From the NCBI GenBank assembly GCA_046350055.1, contig JAXMBC010000001.1, positions 62,001 to 126,000 on the forward strand: a stretch of 64,000 nt of DNA, read 5' to 3'. A model generated the notes under the pieces. The model worked only from the letters and a program-made list of their open reading frames with translations, searched no databases and was not told the origin of the DNA. Numbering within the stretch: position 1 is the stretch's first letter; every line of letters begins with the position of its first letter. Of this stretch, positions 1 to 8,849 are shown piece after piece. Made by a program: the position numbers and the translations under genes. This DNA comes from JAEUIE01 sp046350055. Its GTDB lineage: Bacteria; Planctomycetota; Planctomycetia; Gemmatales; HRBIN36.

Positions 1-613
1 ATCGCTGGGCCCGTTCTGGCAAATAGGCTTCCATGCAACGGGCTATGACTTCTAACATCGGTAAACTCAATTGCTTCCCCGTCTTCCTGGCATCCGCCCG
101 AAGCAACCCTTCCTCGGTATGCCAGTCACTGACGTTTAAGCGTGCTACTTCACCTCGCCTGAGCCCCAGCCCATACAGCAGTGCCAGTACACTGAGCCAC
201 TGCTTCTGACCGTACGACGACTTCGTGGTGGCCGCTCCTTCCCATAGCTTGGTCATCACCTCTTGACCAATCCGCTGCGGAGCTTTGGCATAAGGATTCA
301 CCTTCGGACCCCGCATCCACGCCAGGGGGTTCTTCTTCCAGTAGCCCTCCTTCACCAACCACGTGCCAAACCGACGGAGCGTCCCGATCACGTCACCCAC
401 CGTCCCCTTAGACAAACACACACAACGACCACGGAGATAACTCGCCAAAAGCTCTGTATCGATCTCTTCCAATTGCATGGTGGACCGTGTGCCCAGCAAC
501 CAGTTAGCCAACCGTTCCAGTTCTCGTCGCGTTGCCTTCCGTCGCTCCTCACACAAGCCTCGGGCCTGGCACGCCGCCAAATACCCGGTTGTCACCTCAA
601 GCCACCGTCGCAT
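1..613 (-). CDS. RIT tyrosine recombinase, first gene of the trio (partial, N-terminal 204 residues)
   Basis: The product is a site-specific recombinase of the phage-integrase (tyrosine) superfamily. Only the N-terminal DNA-binding (SAM-like) part and the start of the catalytic domain are inside the window; the C-terminus with the HxxR and Tyr motifs is beyond the left edge. The start ATG (611-613 read on the minus strand) follows AGGAG by about 7 bp. The catalytic Arg region reads LYGLGLRRGEVARL. The sequence equals the complete copy at 26109-27047. A longer open frame begins upstream but lacks a ribosome binding site. Confidence 0.88.
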   Translation of the reverse strand, partial: MRRWLEVTTGYLAACQARGLCEERRKATRRELERLANWLLGTRSTMQLEEIDTELLASYLRGRCVCLSKGTVGDVIGTLRRFGTWLVKEGYWKKNPLAWMRGPKVNPYAKAPQRIGQEVMTKLWEGAATTKSSYGQKQWLSVLALLYGLGLRRGEVARLNVSDWHTEEGLLRADARKTGKQLSLPMLEVIARCMEAYLPERAQR

Positions 614-747
614 TGCTCTCTCCTGTGTCACATGAAAATGAACAAAGGCACCAACCCCTAGGTCAGTGCCTCCCGTGACTTTACCAAACAATACGACAAC
701 CAATACGACGCTATCTGATGACCTGAAACAGGCGAGATTGAACTAAA
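1..747 (-). mobile_element. Right end of a second RIT element copy (partial)
   Basis: These 747 bp match 26435-27181, the end of the complete RIT element, with no difference that I could see by eye. The match stops at 747/748, exactly where the complete element stops at 27181. The outer end reads GATTGAACTAAA (736-747), the terminal inverted repeat half also found at 27170-27181. The rest of this copy lies left of the window. Beyond the end, position 748 falls inside a glycosyltransferase reading frame, so the element was inserted there. Identity over the whole overlap points to recent duplication. The two copies have the same orientation. Confidence 0.9.
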
Positions 748-3700
748 GATTGGGTTTTCACGGCACAGCGAGATGGAGCTGAGGCTCTGCAGAAGATAGG
801 TGTACCTGCAGTCTGGCTGCCCTTGGCGTGCGACCCCTTCTTTCATCGACGACATGAAGTACCCAAGCAATATGACCTGGCCTTCATTGGCAACATGGTG
901 AGTGGAACTCGTGCTGACTTGGTGTATTTCCTCCAACAGCAGTTCCCCAATATGCTGATTGATCGACGGTACTTTGCCGAGATGGCCCAGGCGTATTCGT
1001 CGGCACGCATTGTCTTCAACCAAAGCATCAAGAACGACATCAATATGCGTGTCTTTGAAGCTACCGCTTGCGGTTCGCTTCTTATGACCAATGACTTGCA
1101 AAGCAACGGGTTGGCGGAGTTGTTCCAGGACGCCATACACCTAGCTACTTACAAAAGCCCGGAAGAGCTGCTTGATAAAACACGGTTCTACTTGGCGAAT
1201 GAAACGAGCCGGGAAAAGATCGCAGCTACCGGGATGGCACATGCCCATCAGCATCACACCTACCGCCATCGTGTGGAAAAGATTCTGAGAGTAGCAGAAT
1301 CACGTCCGACTCGTGTTGCTTTGGCGAACCCTACAGCGGCTTCCACCCCAACGTTTCAGAGTGATTCCTTCTACTACGGATACGTTCGACAGGAAATCCT
1401 TGCTCTCATTCCACAGAACGCTAAACGCATCCTGGACATTGGCTGCGGTGCAGGTCGATTAGGCGAGGCACTCCAGCAGCGGCAAATTGCAACCGTTGTT
1501 GGCATTGAAACAGTTCCCGCCGCTGCAGCCCAAGCTCGACTTCGACTCGCTGAAGTACACGAAGTCGATATTGAAACTAACACTCCCACCTTTGATCAGC
1601 CTTTTGACGTCGTTGTCTGTGCCGATGTGCTGGAACATCTCAAGAATCCGCTCGATGTCTTACGCAAGGTGAAAGGCTGGCTGCAACCTGAAGGCACGTT
1701 GGTAGTCAGTATCCCCAATGCCCGGCACCACACAGTTGTCCGAGGATTGCTGGAGGGACATTGGACATACGAGCCTGCAGGCATCCTTGACGAGACTCAT
1801 CTCCGGTTCTTTACCCGCCGTGAGATTGAAAAGCTCCTATTTCGTGCGGGAGTCAATATCGCTCAGCGCGACATGACCACAGGAGCCGAGTATGCCGATT
1901 GGCTGAAGCAAGGTTGCAAAGGCGAAATTAAACTGGGTCGGCTCTTCATCGGTGGGCTGACACCAGAAGATGCCGAAGAGTTTCACGTATACCAATACCT
2001 CTTCACAGGCAAGCCAAAACAGCACCGCGACTATGGCATAACGTCTATTATCCTGGTCACTCACAACGGCCTATCGGATACGCGCGAATGCATCTCCAGC
2101 TTGATACAACTCACCGATCATCCTTACGAACTGATCTGCATTGACAATGGCTCGACAGATGGCACACCCGATTACCTCGAAACCCTCGCCAATACGACAG
2201 TCATCCGAAACACCGAGAACAGGGGTTTCCCAGCTGCTGTCAACCAGGGCCTGCAAATAGCCTTTGGCAAGCAGATTCTCCTCCTCAACAATGATACGGT
2301 GCTCACCACGGGTTGGCTGAGTCGAATGCTGGATGCTCTCTATTCGAAAGATCGCATAGGACTGGTTGGACCGGTCAGCAATTGTGCACCTGGCGACCAA
2401 CGAGTTCGTGATATCCCCTATGCTCCCGACCTTATGGGTATGGACGGCTTTGCCTGGGATATTGCCACGCGAAACGCCGGTCGACGACTGGACACTTCCA
2501 GTTTGAGCGGCTTCTGCCTGATGTTCCGGAAAGAAGTCTACGACCAACTAGGCCTTCTCGACGAACGCTTCGGCATCGGCACCATGGAAGACGATGACTA
2601 CTGTCACCGTGCTGCTATGGAAGGCTGGATAGTTGTCGTTGCCCAGGATGTCTACATTCACCATTCCGGCCATCGTACCTTCCAAGCTTTGGGACTCGAC
2701 TTTGATGCCTTGGCAGGACATAACCGAGAACAATTCCATCAGAAGTGGGCTACTGATACACCGGCTAAAACCTGGGGACTCACCAGCATCATTATCCCCG
2801 TACACGGCCAACTACAGCATACTCAGCGGTGTATCGAGAGCATTCGTCAGCACACGCCCCAGCCTTTCGAAATCATCATCATCGACAATGCTTCTCCCGA
2901 TGACACAGCAGCCTGGCTCAAGCAGCAAAATGACATCACCGTCATCGCCAACCCTAGCAATCGTGGCTTTCCCGCAGCCATTAACCAAGGCCTTCGAATG
3001 GCCCAGGGTGAGCAGTTGCTTATCCTCAATAATGACACCGTTGTCACTCCAGGCTGGTTGGAGCGACAGCTCGAAGCCTTAGCATCTTCTCCTGAAGTAG
3101 GTATGGTCGGGCCTTGCACGAATCGCATCAGTGGTGAACAACAAGTTGAGGTGAACTACGATCAAGAAGTACTTCAGGGCTTGGAAGAGTTCGCCGGCAA
3201 ATGGAGTATCCAGCATCGTAAGCAGTATGAACCTACGGATCGCCTGGTCGGGTTCTGCATCCTCATGAAGCGATCTCTTTTCGAGAAGATAGGAGCGTTT
3301 GACGAACAGTTTGGCTTGGGCAATTTTGAAGATGATGACTATTGCCGACGCGCCATGCAAGCTGGCTTCCAATTGCTGATCGCACGCGATGCCTTCATCC
3401 ATCATGTCGGGCATGCTACGTTCAATGGTGCTGGTGTGGATATCGTGGGACTCTTGGAACGCAATCATGCACTTTACCTTCAGAAATGGCAATCCGACCA
3501 GCAACCTACTGAATCGCAAGCTTTTACTGTCGAATACGAACTCGCCGACACGGGAGATTCCGGCAACCTGCTACTCCAGCGTAAACACGTCCGATCCTCG
3601 CTCTGCATGATCGCCAAGAATAACGAAAACTGTATCGTCGAATGCCTCACCAGCATTCGCCCCTATGTCGATGAAATGATCTTACTCGATACCGGTTCCA

Positions 3701-5148
3701 CCGACCGTACAGCCGAGCTTGCCAAATCACTAGGAGCTCGAGTCTACCACTTCACCTGGTGCGATAGCTTCAGCGCCGCCCGCAACGAAAGCCTCAAATA
3801 TGCACGGGGACAATGGATCTTCTGGATGGACACCGATGATGTCATCAGTCCTGAATGTGGCCAGAAGCTCCGTGCCCTGACCTATCAAGATCACCCTGAC
3901 CATATCATGGGATTCTTCATGCAGGTCCACTGCATTGGGCGAGGTCCCGAAGGTCATCAGAACGTTACCAGGGTGGATCATGTCAAACTCTTCCGCAACC
4001 ACCCAGCCATTCGCTTTGAGTTGAGAATGCATGAGCAAATCATGATGCCCATCCGCCGTCTCGGCGGCGAGATCGTCTGGACGAATATTTACGTCACTCA
4101 TGCGAACTATGATCATTCTCCTGTTGGTCAGAAGCACAAGTTGGAACGCGACCTCAAGCTTCTACATCTCGACGAAGCCGAAAACCCCGATCATACCTTT
4201 GTGCTCTTTAACCTGGGCATGACCTATGAAGCTCATGATCCTGACAAAGCTATCGGCTACCTGGAACGAAGTATCCTCACGGCTGGCGATGGTGAATCAC
4301 ATCTAAGAAAGGTCTACTCGTACTTAACCAGCGCATACGCTCGCACCAATCAACTAGAGAAAGCTCTCGATGCCACTGATCGTGGACTGAAGGTGTTTCC
4401 CCTGGATGAAGAACTTCGCTATCGTAGGGCTAATTTGCTCGTGGAATTGGGGAGAATGGAGGTTGCAGTCCAGGCATACAAGCAGTTGTTGGAAGAACGG
4501 GAGCCACGTCACATCACCAGTGTCATGCAAGGTCTCAGTAGCCACATGGCTCGTGCACAGTTAGCTAATACGTATGCTTCCATGGGTCTGTTGGATGAAG
4601 CCATGAACCATTGGGTGCAGGTCACCAAGGAAGCACCCTGGTACCGAACGGGCTGGCGAGGCCGCGTGGAGACACTTCTCAAGCTGGGCAAACCCCAACT
4701 GGCAGCCGAGTTGGTTCAGGGAACTTCTGTTCTTCGTCAACTTCCTGGCGAAACTGAACATCTTTTAGGAAACATCCACGTTGCAATCAACGACTTATCG
4801 CGAGCTACTCACTGGTTCCAGCAGGCTGTTGAACAGTATCCTGATGACGAGGTGTTGCTGGAACGGATATCACGATTCTACTTTGAGCACGGCCCGGCTC
4901 ACCAGGCTTTTCCCTACCTACAGCGACTGGTCACCCTCAATCCCAAGGATGCATCAGCACTCCACAATCTTGGTACTCTGCTTTTCGAGGCGAAGGACTA
5001 TGAGCAGGCGGCCGCATGTCTCAAAGACTCTCTTGCAATTCGTCCTCGCTCCAAACAGACATGGGAACTGCTTTCGGTGGTCTTACAGAAGCTGGGAGAT
5101 GATCAAGGAGCTAATGAAGCGAGCCATCGGAGTCTTCAAGTCAACTAA
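748..5148 (+). CDS. Multi-domain glycosyltransferase/methyltransferase/TPR protein, 5' end removed by RIT insertion
   Basis: The frame is open from the RIT junction. The first residues after it (DWVFTAQRDGAEAL, then PAVWLPLACDP) are recognisable interior sequence of CgeB/DUF3880-type glycosyltransferases, so the true N-terminus is missing. Counting from a possible TTG start at 823, the domains are: CgeB-like glycosyltransferase C-terminus (about 1-150); SAM-dependent methyltransferase with LDIGCGAGR (about 204-212); GT2 domain (about 407-640, VTHNGLSDTRECI, LLNNDTV); second GT2 domain (about 653-890, LILNNDTV); third, SunS-like GT2 domain (about 926-1110, DTGSTDRTAEL, WMDTDDV); TPR repeats (about 1124-1441). 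Such fusions occur in surface-polysaccharide or protein-glycosylation clusters. Its natural neighbours may be the glycosyltransferases at 17964-21167. Whether the truncated gene is expressed is unknown. Confidence 0.85.
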   Translation, partial: DWVFTAQRDGAEALQKIGVPAVWLPLACDPFFHRRHEVPKQYDLAFIGNMVSGTRADLVYFLQQQFPNMLIDRRYFAEMAQAYSSARIVFNQSIKNDINMRVFEATACGSLLMTNDLQSNGLAELFQDAIHLATYKSPEELLDKTRFYLANETSREKIAATGMAHAHQHHTYRHRVEKILRVAESRPTRVALANPTAASTPTFQSDSFYYGYVRQEILALIPQNAKRILDIGCGAGRLGEALQQRQIATVVGIETVPAAAAQARLRLAEVHEVDIETNTPTFDQPFDVVVCADVLEHLKNPLDVLRKVKGWLQPEGTLVVSIPNARHHTVVRGLLEGHWTYEPAGILDETHLRFFTRREIEKLLFRAGVNIAQRDMTTGAEYADWLKQGCKGEIKLGRLFIGGLTPEDAEEFHVYQYLFTGKPKQHRDYGITSIILVTHNGLSDTRECISSLIQLTDHPYELICIDNGSTDGTPDYLETLANTTVIRNTENRGFPAAVNQGLQIAFGKQILLLNNDTVLTTGWLSRMLDALYSKDRIGLVGPVSNCAPGDQRVRDIPYAPDLMGMDGFAWDIATRNAGRRLDTSSLSGFCLMFRKEVYDQLGLLDERFGIGTMEDDDYCHRAAMEGWIVVVAQDVYIHHSGHRTFQALGLDFDALAGHNREQFHQKWATDTPAKTWGLTSIIIPVHGQLQHTQRCIESIRQHTPQPFEIIIIDNASPDDTAAWLKQQNDITVIANPSNRGFPAAINQGLRMAQGEQLLILNNDTVVTPGWLERQLEALASSPEVGMVGPCTNRISGEQQVEVNYDQEVLQGLEEFAGKWSIQHRKQYEPTDRLVGFCILMKRSLFEKIGAFDEQFGLGNFEDDDYCRRAMQAGFQLLIARDAFIHHVGHATFNGAGVDIVGLLERNHALYLQKWQSDQQPTESQAFTVEYELADTGDSGNLLLQRKHVRSSLCMIAKNNENCIVECLTSIRPYVDEMILLDTGSTDRTAELAKSLGARVYHFTWCDSFSAARNESLKYARGQWIFWMDTDDVISPECGQKLRALTYQDHPDHIMGFFMQVHCIGRGPEGHQNVTRVDHVKLFRNHPAIRFELRMHEQIMMPIRRLGGEIVWTNIYVTHANYDHSPVGQKHKLERDLKLLHLDEAENPDHTFVLFNLGMTYEAHDPDKAIGYLERSILTAGDGESHLRKVYSYLTSAYARTNQLEKALDATDRGLKVFPLDEELRYRRANLLVELGRMEVAVQAYKQLLEEREPRHITSVMQGLSSHMARAQLANTYASMGLLDEAMNHWVQVTKEAPWYRTGWRGRVETLLKLGKPQLAAELVQGTSVLRQLPGETEHLLGNIHVAINDLSRATHWFQQAVEQYPDDEVLLERISRFYFEHGPAHQAFPYLQRLVTLNPKDASALHNLGTLLFEAKDYEQAAACLKDSLAIRPRSKQTWELLSVVLQKLGDDQGANEASHRSLQVN

Positions 5149-5411
5149 TTCGCTCATTCCCAAAATTCAATCGGATTTATAGCGGATTATATTCATGGGA
5201 TTAGGGGGTAACATTTTCCCATCAGAATAAGTAATCGTGACTCTCTGCACAACTACTTTAAAGGGGGCTGCTTGATTAAAGCCCGAATCATTGTCGGGAA
5301 CTGGGAAATCCTCGTCATCGAAGGGAAGAATGATATCGTCGTTGTCGTTGGCCACGAGCATTCTCCTTCTTGTATCTACCGATTGGACCAAATGAGTAGT
5401 AAGTTCGCAAG
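5149..5411. other. Intergenic stretch with a possible truncated gene remnant on the minus strand
   Basis: A minus-strand open frame covers 5167-5439. It ends with a natural stop at 5167, but its upstream part runs into the IS66 fragment, so its start is not original. The readable part includes TRRRMLVANDNDDIILPFDD and an acidic stretch, with no family that I recognise. It may be the C-terminus of a gene whose front was removed by the IS66 rearrangement, or a chance frame. Nothing else is visible between the glycosyltransferase stop and the IS66 homology. Confidence 0.3.
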
Positions 5412-6177
5412 TGGTGTCTGTAATTATTCCGGTTCGCAATCACTGCATCGTCAGGAACAGATCTTCGCTCGCCATGACCTGGAGATGCCACGCTCTACCA
5501 CCTGCGACTGGATGGCGGCTGCGGCAGAACTGCTGAAGCCGCTCTACGACGAGATGGTCCAAGAGATCCTGCAGTCGCGCGTGCTGCACACGGACGACAC
5601 GCGGATGTCGATGCAGGACAAGGCCACCCCTGGTAAAACGACCTCGACCCGCTTCTGGACCTATGTCGGCGATGATGAGCATCCGCTGACCGTCTTCGAC
5701 TTCACGCTCTCGCGCGAACGGGATGGGCCGGCGGCGTTCCTGAAGCGTTACTCGGGAGTGATTCAGGCCGATGGCTACTCAGCGTACGATGGCATCGCGA
5801 TCAGTGGCAACAATCCGAGTGGCGGGTGCTGGGCCCACGCGCGCCGCCACTTCCATGACACCCAGAAGACGGCACCGCCAGTGCACTATGCCGAGGTGAT
5901 GGCCCGGATCGGTCGCCTGTTCGCCATCGAACGGGACATCAAGGATCAGCTCGAGACTCTGGCGAAGCAGCAAGGTCATCCCCTGGTGGGGGCGGCTGCC
6001 GATGCGGTGCGCCTGGAGATACGGGAGGTGCGTACTGTGCCGGAGCTTGAGGCGCTGCGGCACTTCCTGGACGAACAGAAGAAGCAGGCGTTGCCCAAGA
6101 GTCCCTGGGGAGAGGCGGTGAACTACGCCCTCAACCAGTGGGACGACTTGAGTCTCTTCACCACTGTCGGTTCGTTG
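5412..6177 (+). pseudogene. tnpC: IS66 transposase TnpC fragment (middle part)
   Basis: The frame matches intact TnpC (42593-44185) from LHRQEQIFARH through HTDDTR (first catalytic Asp region), ADGYSAYDG (second Asp region) to ALNQWDDLSLFTT. The N-terminal third and the C-terminal end with the catalytic Glu are absent. The open frame continues to 6360, but after 6177 it reads the complement of another IS66 copy. The junction lies in a GTTGGCG stretch that also occurs near the 3' end of tnpC, so microhomology joining is plausible. On the left, similarity fades near 5412 without a clear terminal repeat. Confidence 0.85.
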
Positions 6178-7667
6178 GCGGCTCTTCAGGAGTGGCTGGC
6201 AGTGCCAGTCGTTGCAACACGTCGCGGAGATAGGCCCAGGTTCGACTTCATGGCGTTTGCAGCTGGCGAGCACGCTGAAGAGGATGGCAGCGGTTTGGCC
6301 TCCCTGGGGGCTTTCGACGAAGAGCCAGTTGCGTCGTCCCAGGGCGATGCCACGTGGTGACCGCTCGGCGATGTTGTTCATCGCCAAACAGCCGAGCGTG
6401 GTGAAGAACATGTCGTCCCACTGGTTGAGGCGTAGTTCACCGCCTGTCCCCAGGACTGGGCAACGCCAGCCTTCTTCTGCTCGTCGAGGAAGTGGCGCGC
6501 GTCTCAAGCTCCGGCACGCGTAACTGTCGTACCCTCCAGCGCACCGATCGGCAGCCGTCCCCCGACGGGATGGCCTTGTTGCTCTGTCATCGACTCCAGC
6601 CGCTCCGATGTCCCGTTCGATGGCAAACAGCCGGACGATGCGGGCCATGACCTCGGCATAATACATCGGTGGTGCTGCCCTCGGTGTCATGGAAGTGACG
6701 GCGCGTATGGGCTCCAGCACCCACCGCGTGGGTTGTTACCGCTGAGCGCGATGCCATCGTAGGCCAGTACCCATCGGCCTGAATCGCTCCCGAATAACCT
6801 TCAGGAAGGGGGGCCATCACGTTGCCGTGGAGTGAAAGTCGAAACTGTCAGGGGATGCTCATCTCCCCGACATAGTCAAGCTGGTCGAGGTCGTTTTTCC
6901 TGGTGTCGCCGTCCCGCATCGACACCAGCGTGTCGTCCGTGGTGCAGCAGCGCGACCGTGGGACCCTTGATCATCTCGTCGTAGAGCGGCTTGAGCAGTT
7001 CTGCATGACGCCATCCAATCACAGGTCGTGGATCGAGGGAGTTCCAGGCCATGCCGGGCAAAGATCTGCTCCTGGCGATGGAGCGGTACATGATCGCTGT
7101 ACTTGCACCGGCGACATGAGCGATGAGGCCGGCCGCAGGCAGCCCCTTGTCGATGGGTGGGCCGGCTTGGGAGCGGTCACGACATGGCTTTTGCATCCGG
7201 GGGCAGGCATACTTTGCAGCGGATGTGCTCGTGCACGAAGAGATTGGCGGGGATGTAATCGAGCTGCTCAGTCACCTCTTCGCCGAACGGTTCGCAGGTG
7301 ACGTGGCAGTTCGGGCACCGCTGATCTTCGGGGCAGTTCGTAGCGATGCTGTTCACGGCGAAGGGATGAGGAAGCTGGTGACGACCCGTGGATGACTTCT
7401 TCGGTGTGGCCCCAGCTTCTTGTACGGCTGTGCTAAGGCGGAGCAGGCTGATCCAGGCCTTCAGTTCGGAAACAGGGCATACGCCTGGGTCGAACTTCTC
7501 GCCCGCGGACCATGACGCTTGAGCAGCTGTTCCAGTCGTTGTTGCAGACCATCAATGGTGCGTTGACTACGCTGCTGGGCTTGCTGCAGTTCCACAACCA
7601 TCGCCTTGAGCAAGCGCGACATCTTCGGCAGCGACAGGGGATCAGAGGGAGAACATCCCCTGCTCAT
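6178..7667 (-). pseudogene. tnpC: Frameshifted IS66 TnpC
   Basis: The product would be the DDE transposase of IS66. It starts with an ATG at 7667 and the coiled-coil LLKAMVVELQQAQQRSQ region, which resembles the intact protein after a few residues. Further pieces are spread over several frames, including LNQWDDMFFTTLGCL and RRNWLFVESPQGGQTAAI on the way to the 3' end. The last codons are missing because the copy is cut at 6178. The frameshifts make a functional protein impossible unless they are sequence errors. Confidence 0.8.
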
Positions 7668-7762
7668 GCCTAGTAGTACGCTCTACTGCGGAAGAAGTTT
7701 CGCGCAGCTCGATTCCGATTCTGGAAAATCTCTCTGATTCAGGACGATGCCGAGTCACAAGG

Positions 7763-8130
7763 CTACGCCGAGGCAGCCTGAGCAATCTGGGGCAACGGAC
7801 CTGGTAGCGTTTCTGCCGCTTGACGCTGCTCAGATCGACGCCATCCAGCAGCATCACCAGGTCCGCAGCACGGATCGACAGCCCGACTCATGAGTTCCGG
7901 TAGCGGGAAAGACAAACGTGCCTTCTTCCAGTCGCTTGTACCACGCGCGTAGCCATCGCCATCGAAAGCAGCTTGATCCGGTCGCCACGCTTGCCGCGGA
8001 AGACGAACAGATCACCCGCCAGAGATCGGCAGCCATCGTGCTGGACACCACCGATGCCAGGCCATCGAAGCTCTTCCGCATATCAGTGGGAGCAAGACAC
8101 AAACACCGCCGGCAGTCGCAGCGTGATCAT
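7763..8130 (-). pseudogene. tnpB: Frameshifted IS66 TnpB
   Basis: This is the IS66 accessory ORF2 protein (family name TnpB, IS66 Orf2-like). The start ATGATCACGCTGCGACTGCC at 8130 is the same as in the intact tnpB at 42112, and the end resembles its AQAASA C-terminus. The fragment CLAPTDMRKSFDGLASVVSS is readable in one frame; the rest lies in other frames because of small insertions and deletions. As in the intact element, the start overlaps the tnpA stop. Confidence 0.78.
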
Positions 8131-8496
8131 GCGACTGTGCTTCCTGAGAAGCTTGAGCAGTGCCGTCAGGATGCGTTCCAGCGTTACACGCTCCACACCG
8201 GCTGGAACGCGCAGACCGTCCCATTGGGGAGTTGCACTTCCTTTCACCGGCGTCGTTGATGAATCGACCGTAACCGGCATCCATGTCACGGATGACGGCA
8301 TGGCCGCGGAACCGGGTGGGCAGGAATGCCACCGGCTTCGTCTGCGCCGTGCCAGTTCACGACGCCATGCGTAGAAGTGGGTTCGTTCAACTGATGCTGC
8401 TGGCAGTACTGCCGGATCGACAGCCCGCTCCGTTGCCACGACGACACCTGCTCCCGCCACACCGCTCCTTCGCCTCCTCCGCATCCGGTTCGCCAT
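8127..8496 (-). pseudogene. tnpA: Frameshifted IS66 TnpA
   Basis: This is the small helix-turn-helix protein of IS66. The start ATGGCGAACCGGATGCGGAG at 8496 equals that of the intact tnpA at 41744. Pieces such as WREQVSSWQRSGLSIRQYCQ and QHQLNEPT are readable in successive frames. Small insertions and deletions break the frame at least three times. Confidence 0.78.
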
Positions 8497-8567
8497 AACA
8501 CCCTCGACTCCAAAGAAAGAGATCGAGGTTAGCGGCCCGTCAAGAACGTGATTCACCGGACGGAAAC

Positions 8568-8673
8568 GAAGAAGCAGGCGTTGCCCAAGAGTCCCTGGGG
8601 AGAGGCGGTGAACTTCCGCCCTCAACCAGTGGGACGACTTGAGTCTCTTCACCACTGTGGTTCGTTGGGGTAG
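8568..8673 (+). pseudogene. tnpC: IS66 TnpC fragment left of the group II intron
   Basis: This 106-bp piece carries GAAGAAGCAGGCGTTGCCCA and the QWDDLSLFTT region of tnpC in forward orientation. It directly follows the terminus of the inverted IS66 copy at 8567. It ends at the group II intron boundary and resumes at 10649. It also duplicates about 100 bp already present at 6077-6177, so the two forward fragments overlap in content and cannot be the halves of one simply interrupted gene. Confidence 0.8.
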
Positions 8674-8784
8674 GTAGAGTCGAGAGGTGGCGCGGTGGTT
8701 TAGGTCAGGCCCATCTGTTGCCGGCCCTTTCGTCTGCCGGTGCCTCACTCGCCTGACCGTGCCCGTTTCCACCTCCCGCTCCTC

Positions 8785-8817
8785 GAACCGGACGTGCAGG
8801 TTTCCCGCATCCGGCTC
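8785..8817 (-). ncRNA. Group II intron domain V
   Basis: Read on the minus strand this is GAGCCGGATGCGGGAAACCT followed by GCACGTCCGGTTC. It forms the catalytic hairpin of domain V: lower stem GAGCCGGA/TCCGGTTC, upper stem GCGG/CTGC-like with a GAAA tetraloop. Domain VI and the 3' splice site follow within about 110 nt. The hairpin looks intact, although the encoded protein is broken. Confidence 0.88.
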
Positions 8818-8849
8818 TCATCCGAATCATCAGCTTCGCATTCGTCTTG

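Larger units (their letters stand above)
6178..8567 (-). mobile_element. Degenerate IS66-family element, nearly full length
   Basis: Read on the minus strand, the order is tnpA, tnpB, tnpC as in the intact element at 41672-44206. The tnpA-side terminus is complete: it ends at 8567 with the complement of GTTTCCGTCCGGTGAATCAC. The tnpC-side terminus is missing: the copy starts about 70 bp inside the element, fused to a forward tnpC fragment at 6177/6178. All three genes carry multiple frameshifts. Immediately right of 8567 lies another forward tnpC fragment, so this copy sits inside another IS66 in inverted orientation. Confidence 0.85.

Noticed and set aside
263..661. Plus-strand frame of 132 codons, repeated at 26697-27095
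   Set aside because: Antisense to the RIT recombinase; its duplication only reflects the duplicated RIT end.
2071..2547. Minus-strand frame of 158 codons within the glycosyltransferase
   Set aside because: Shadow of a strongly supported plus-strand gene; no ribosome binding site or recognisable domain.
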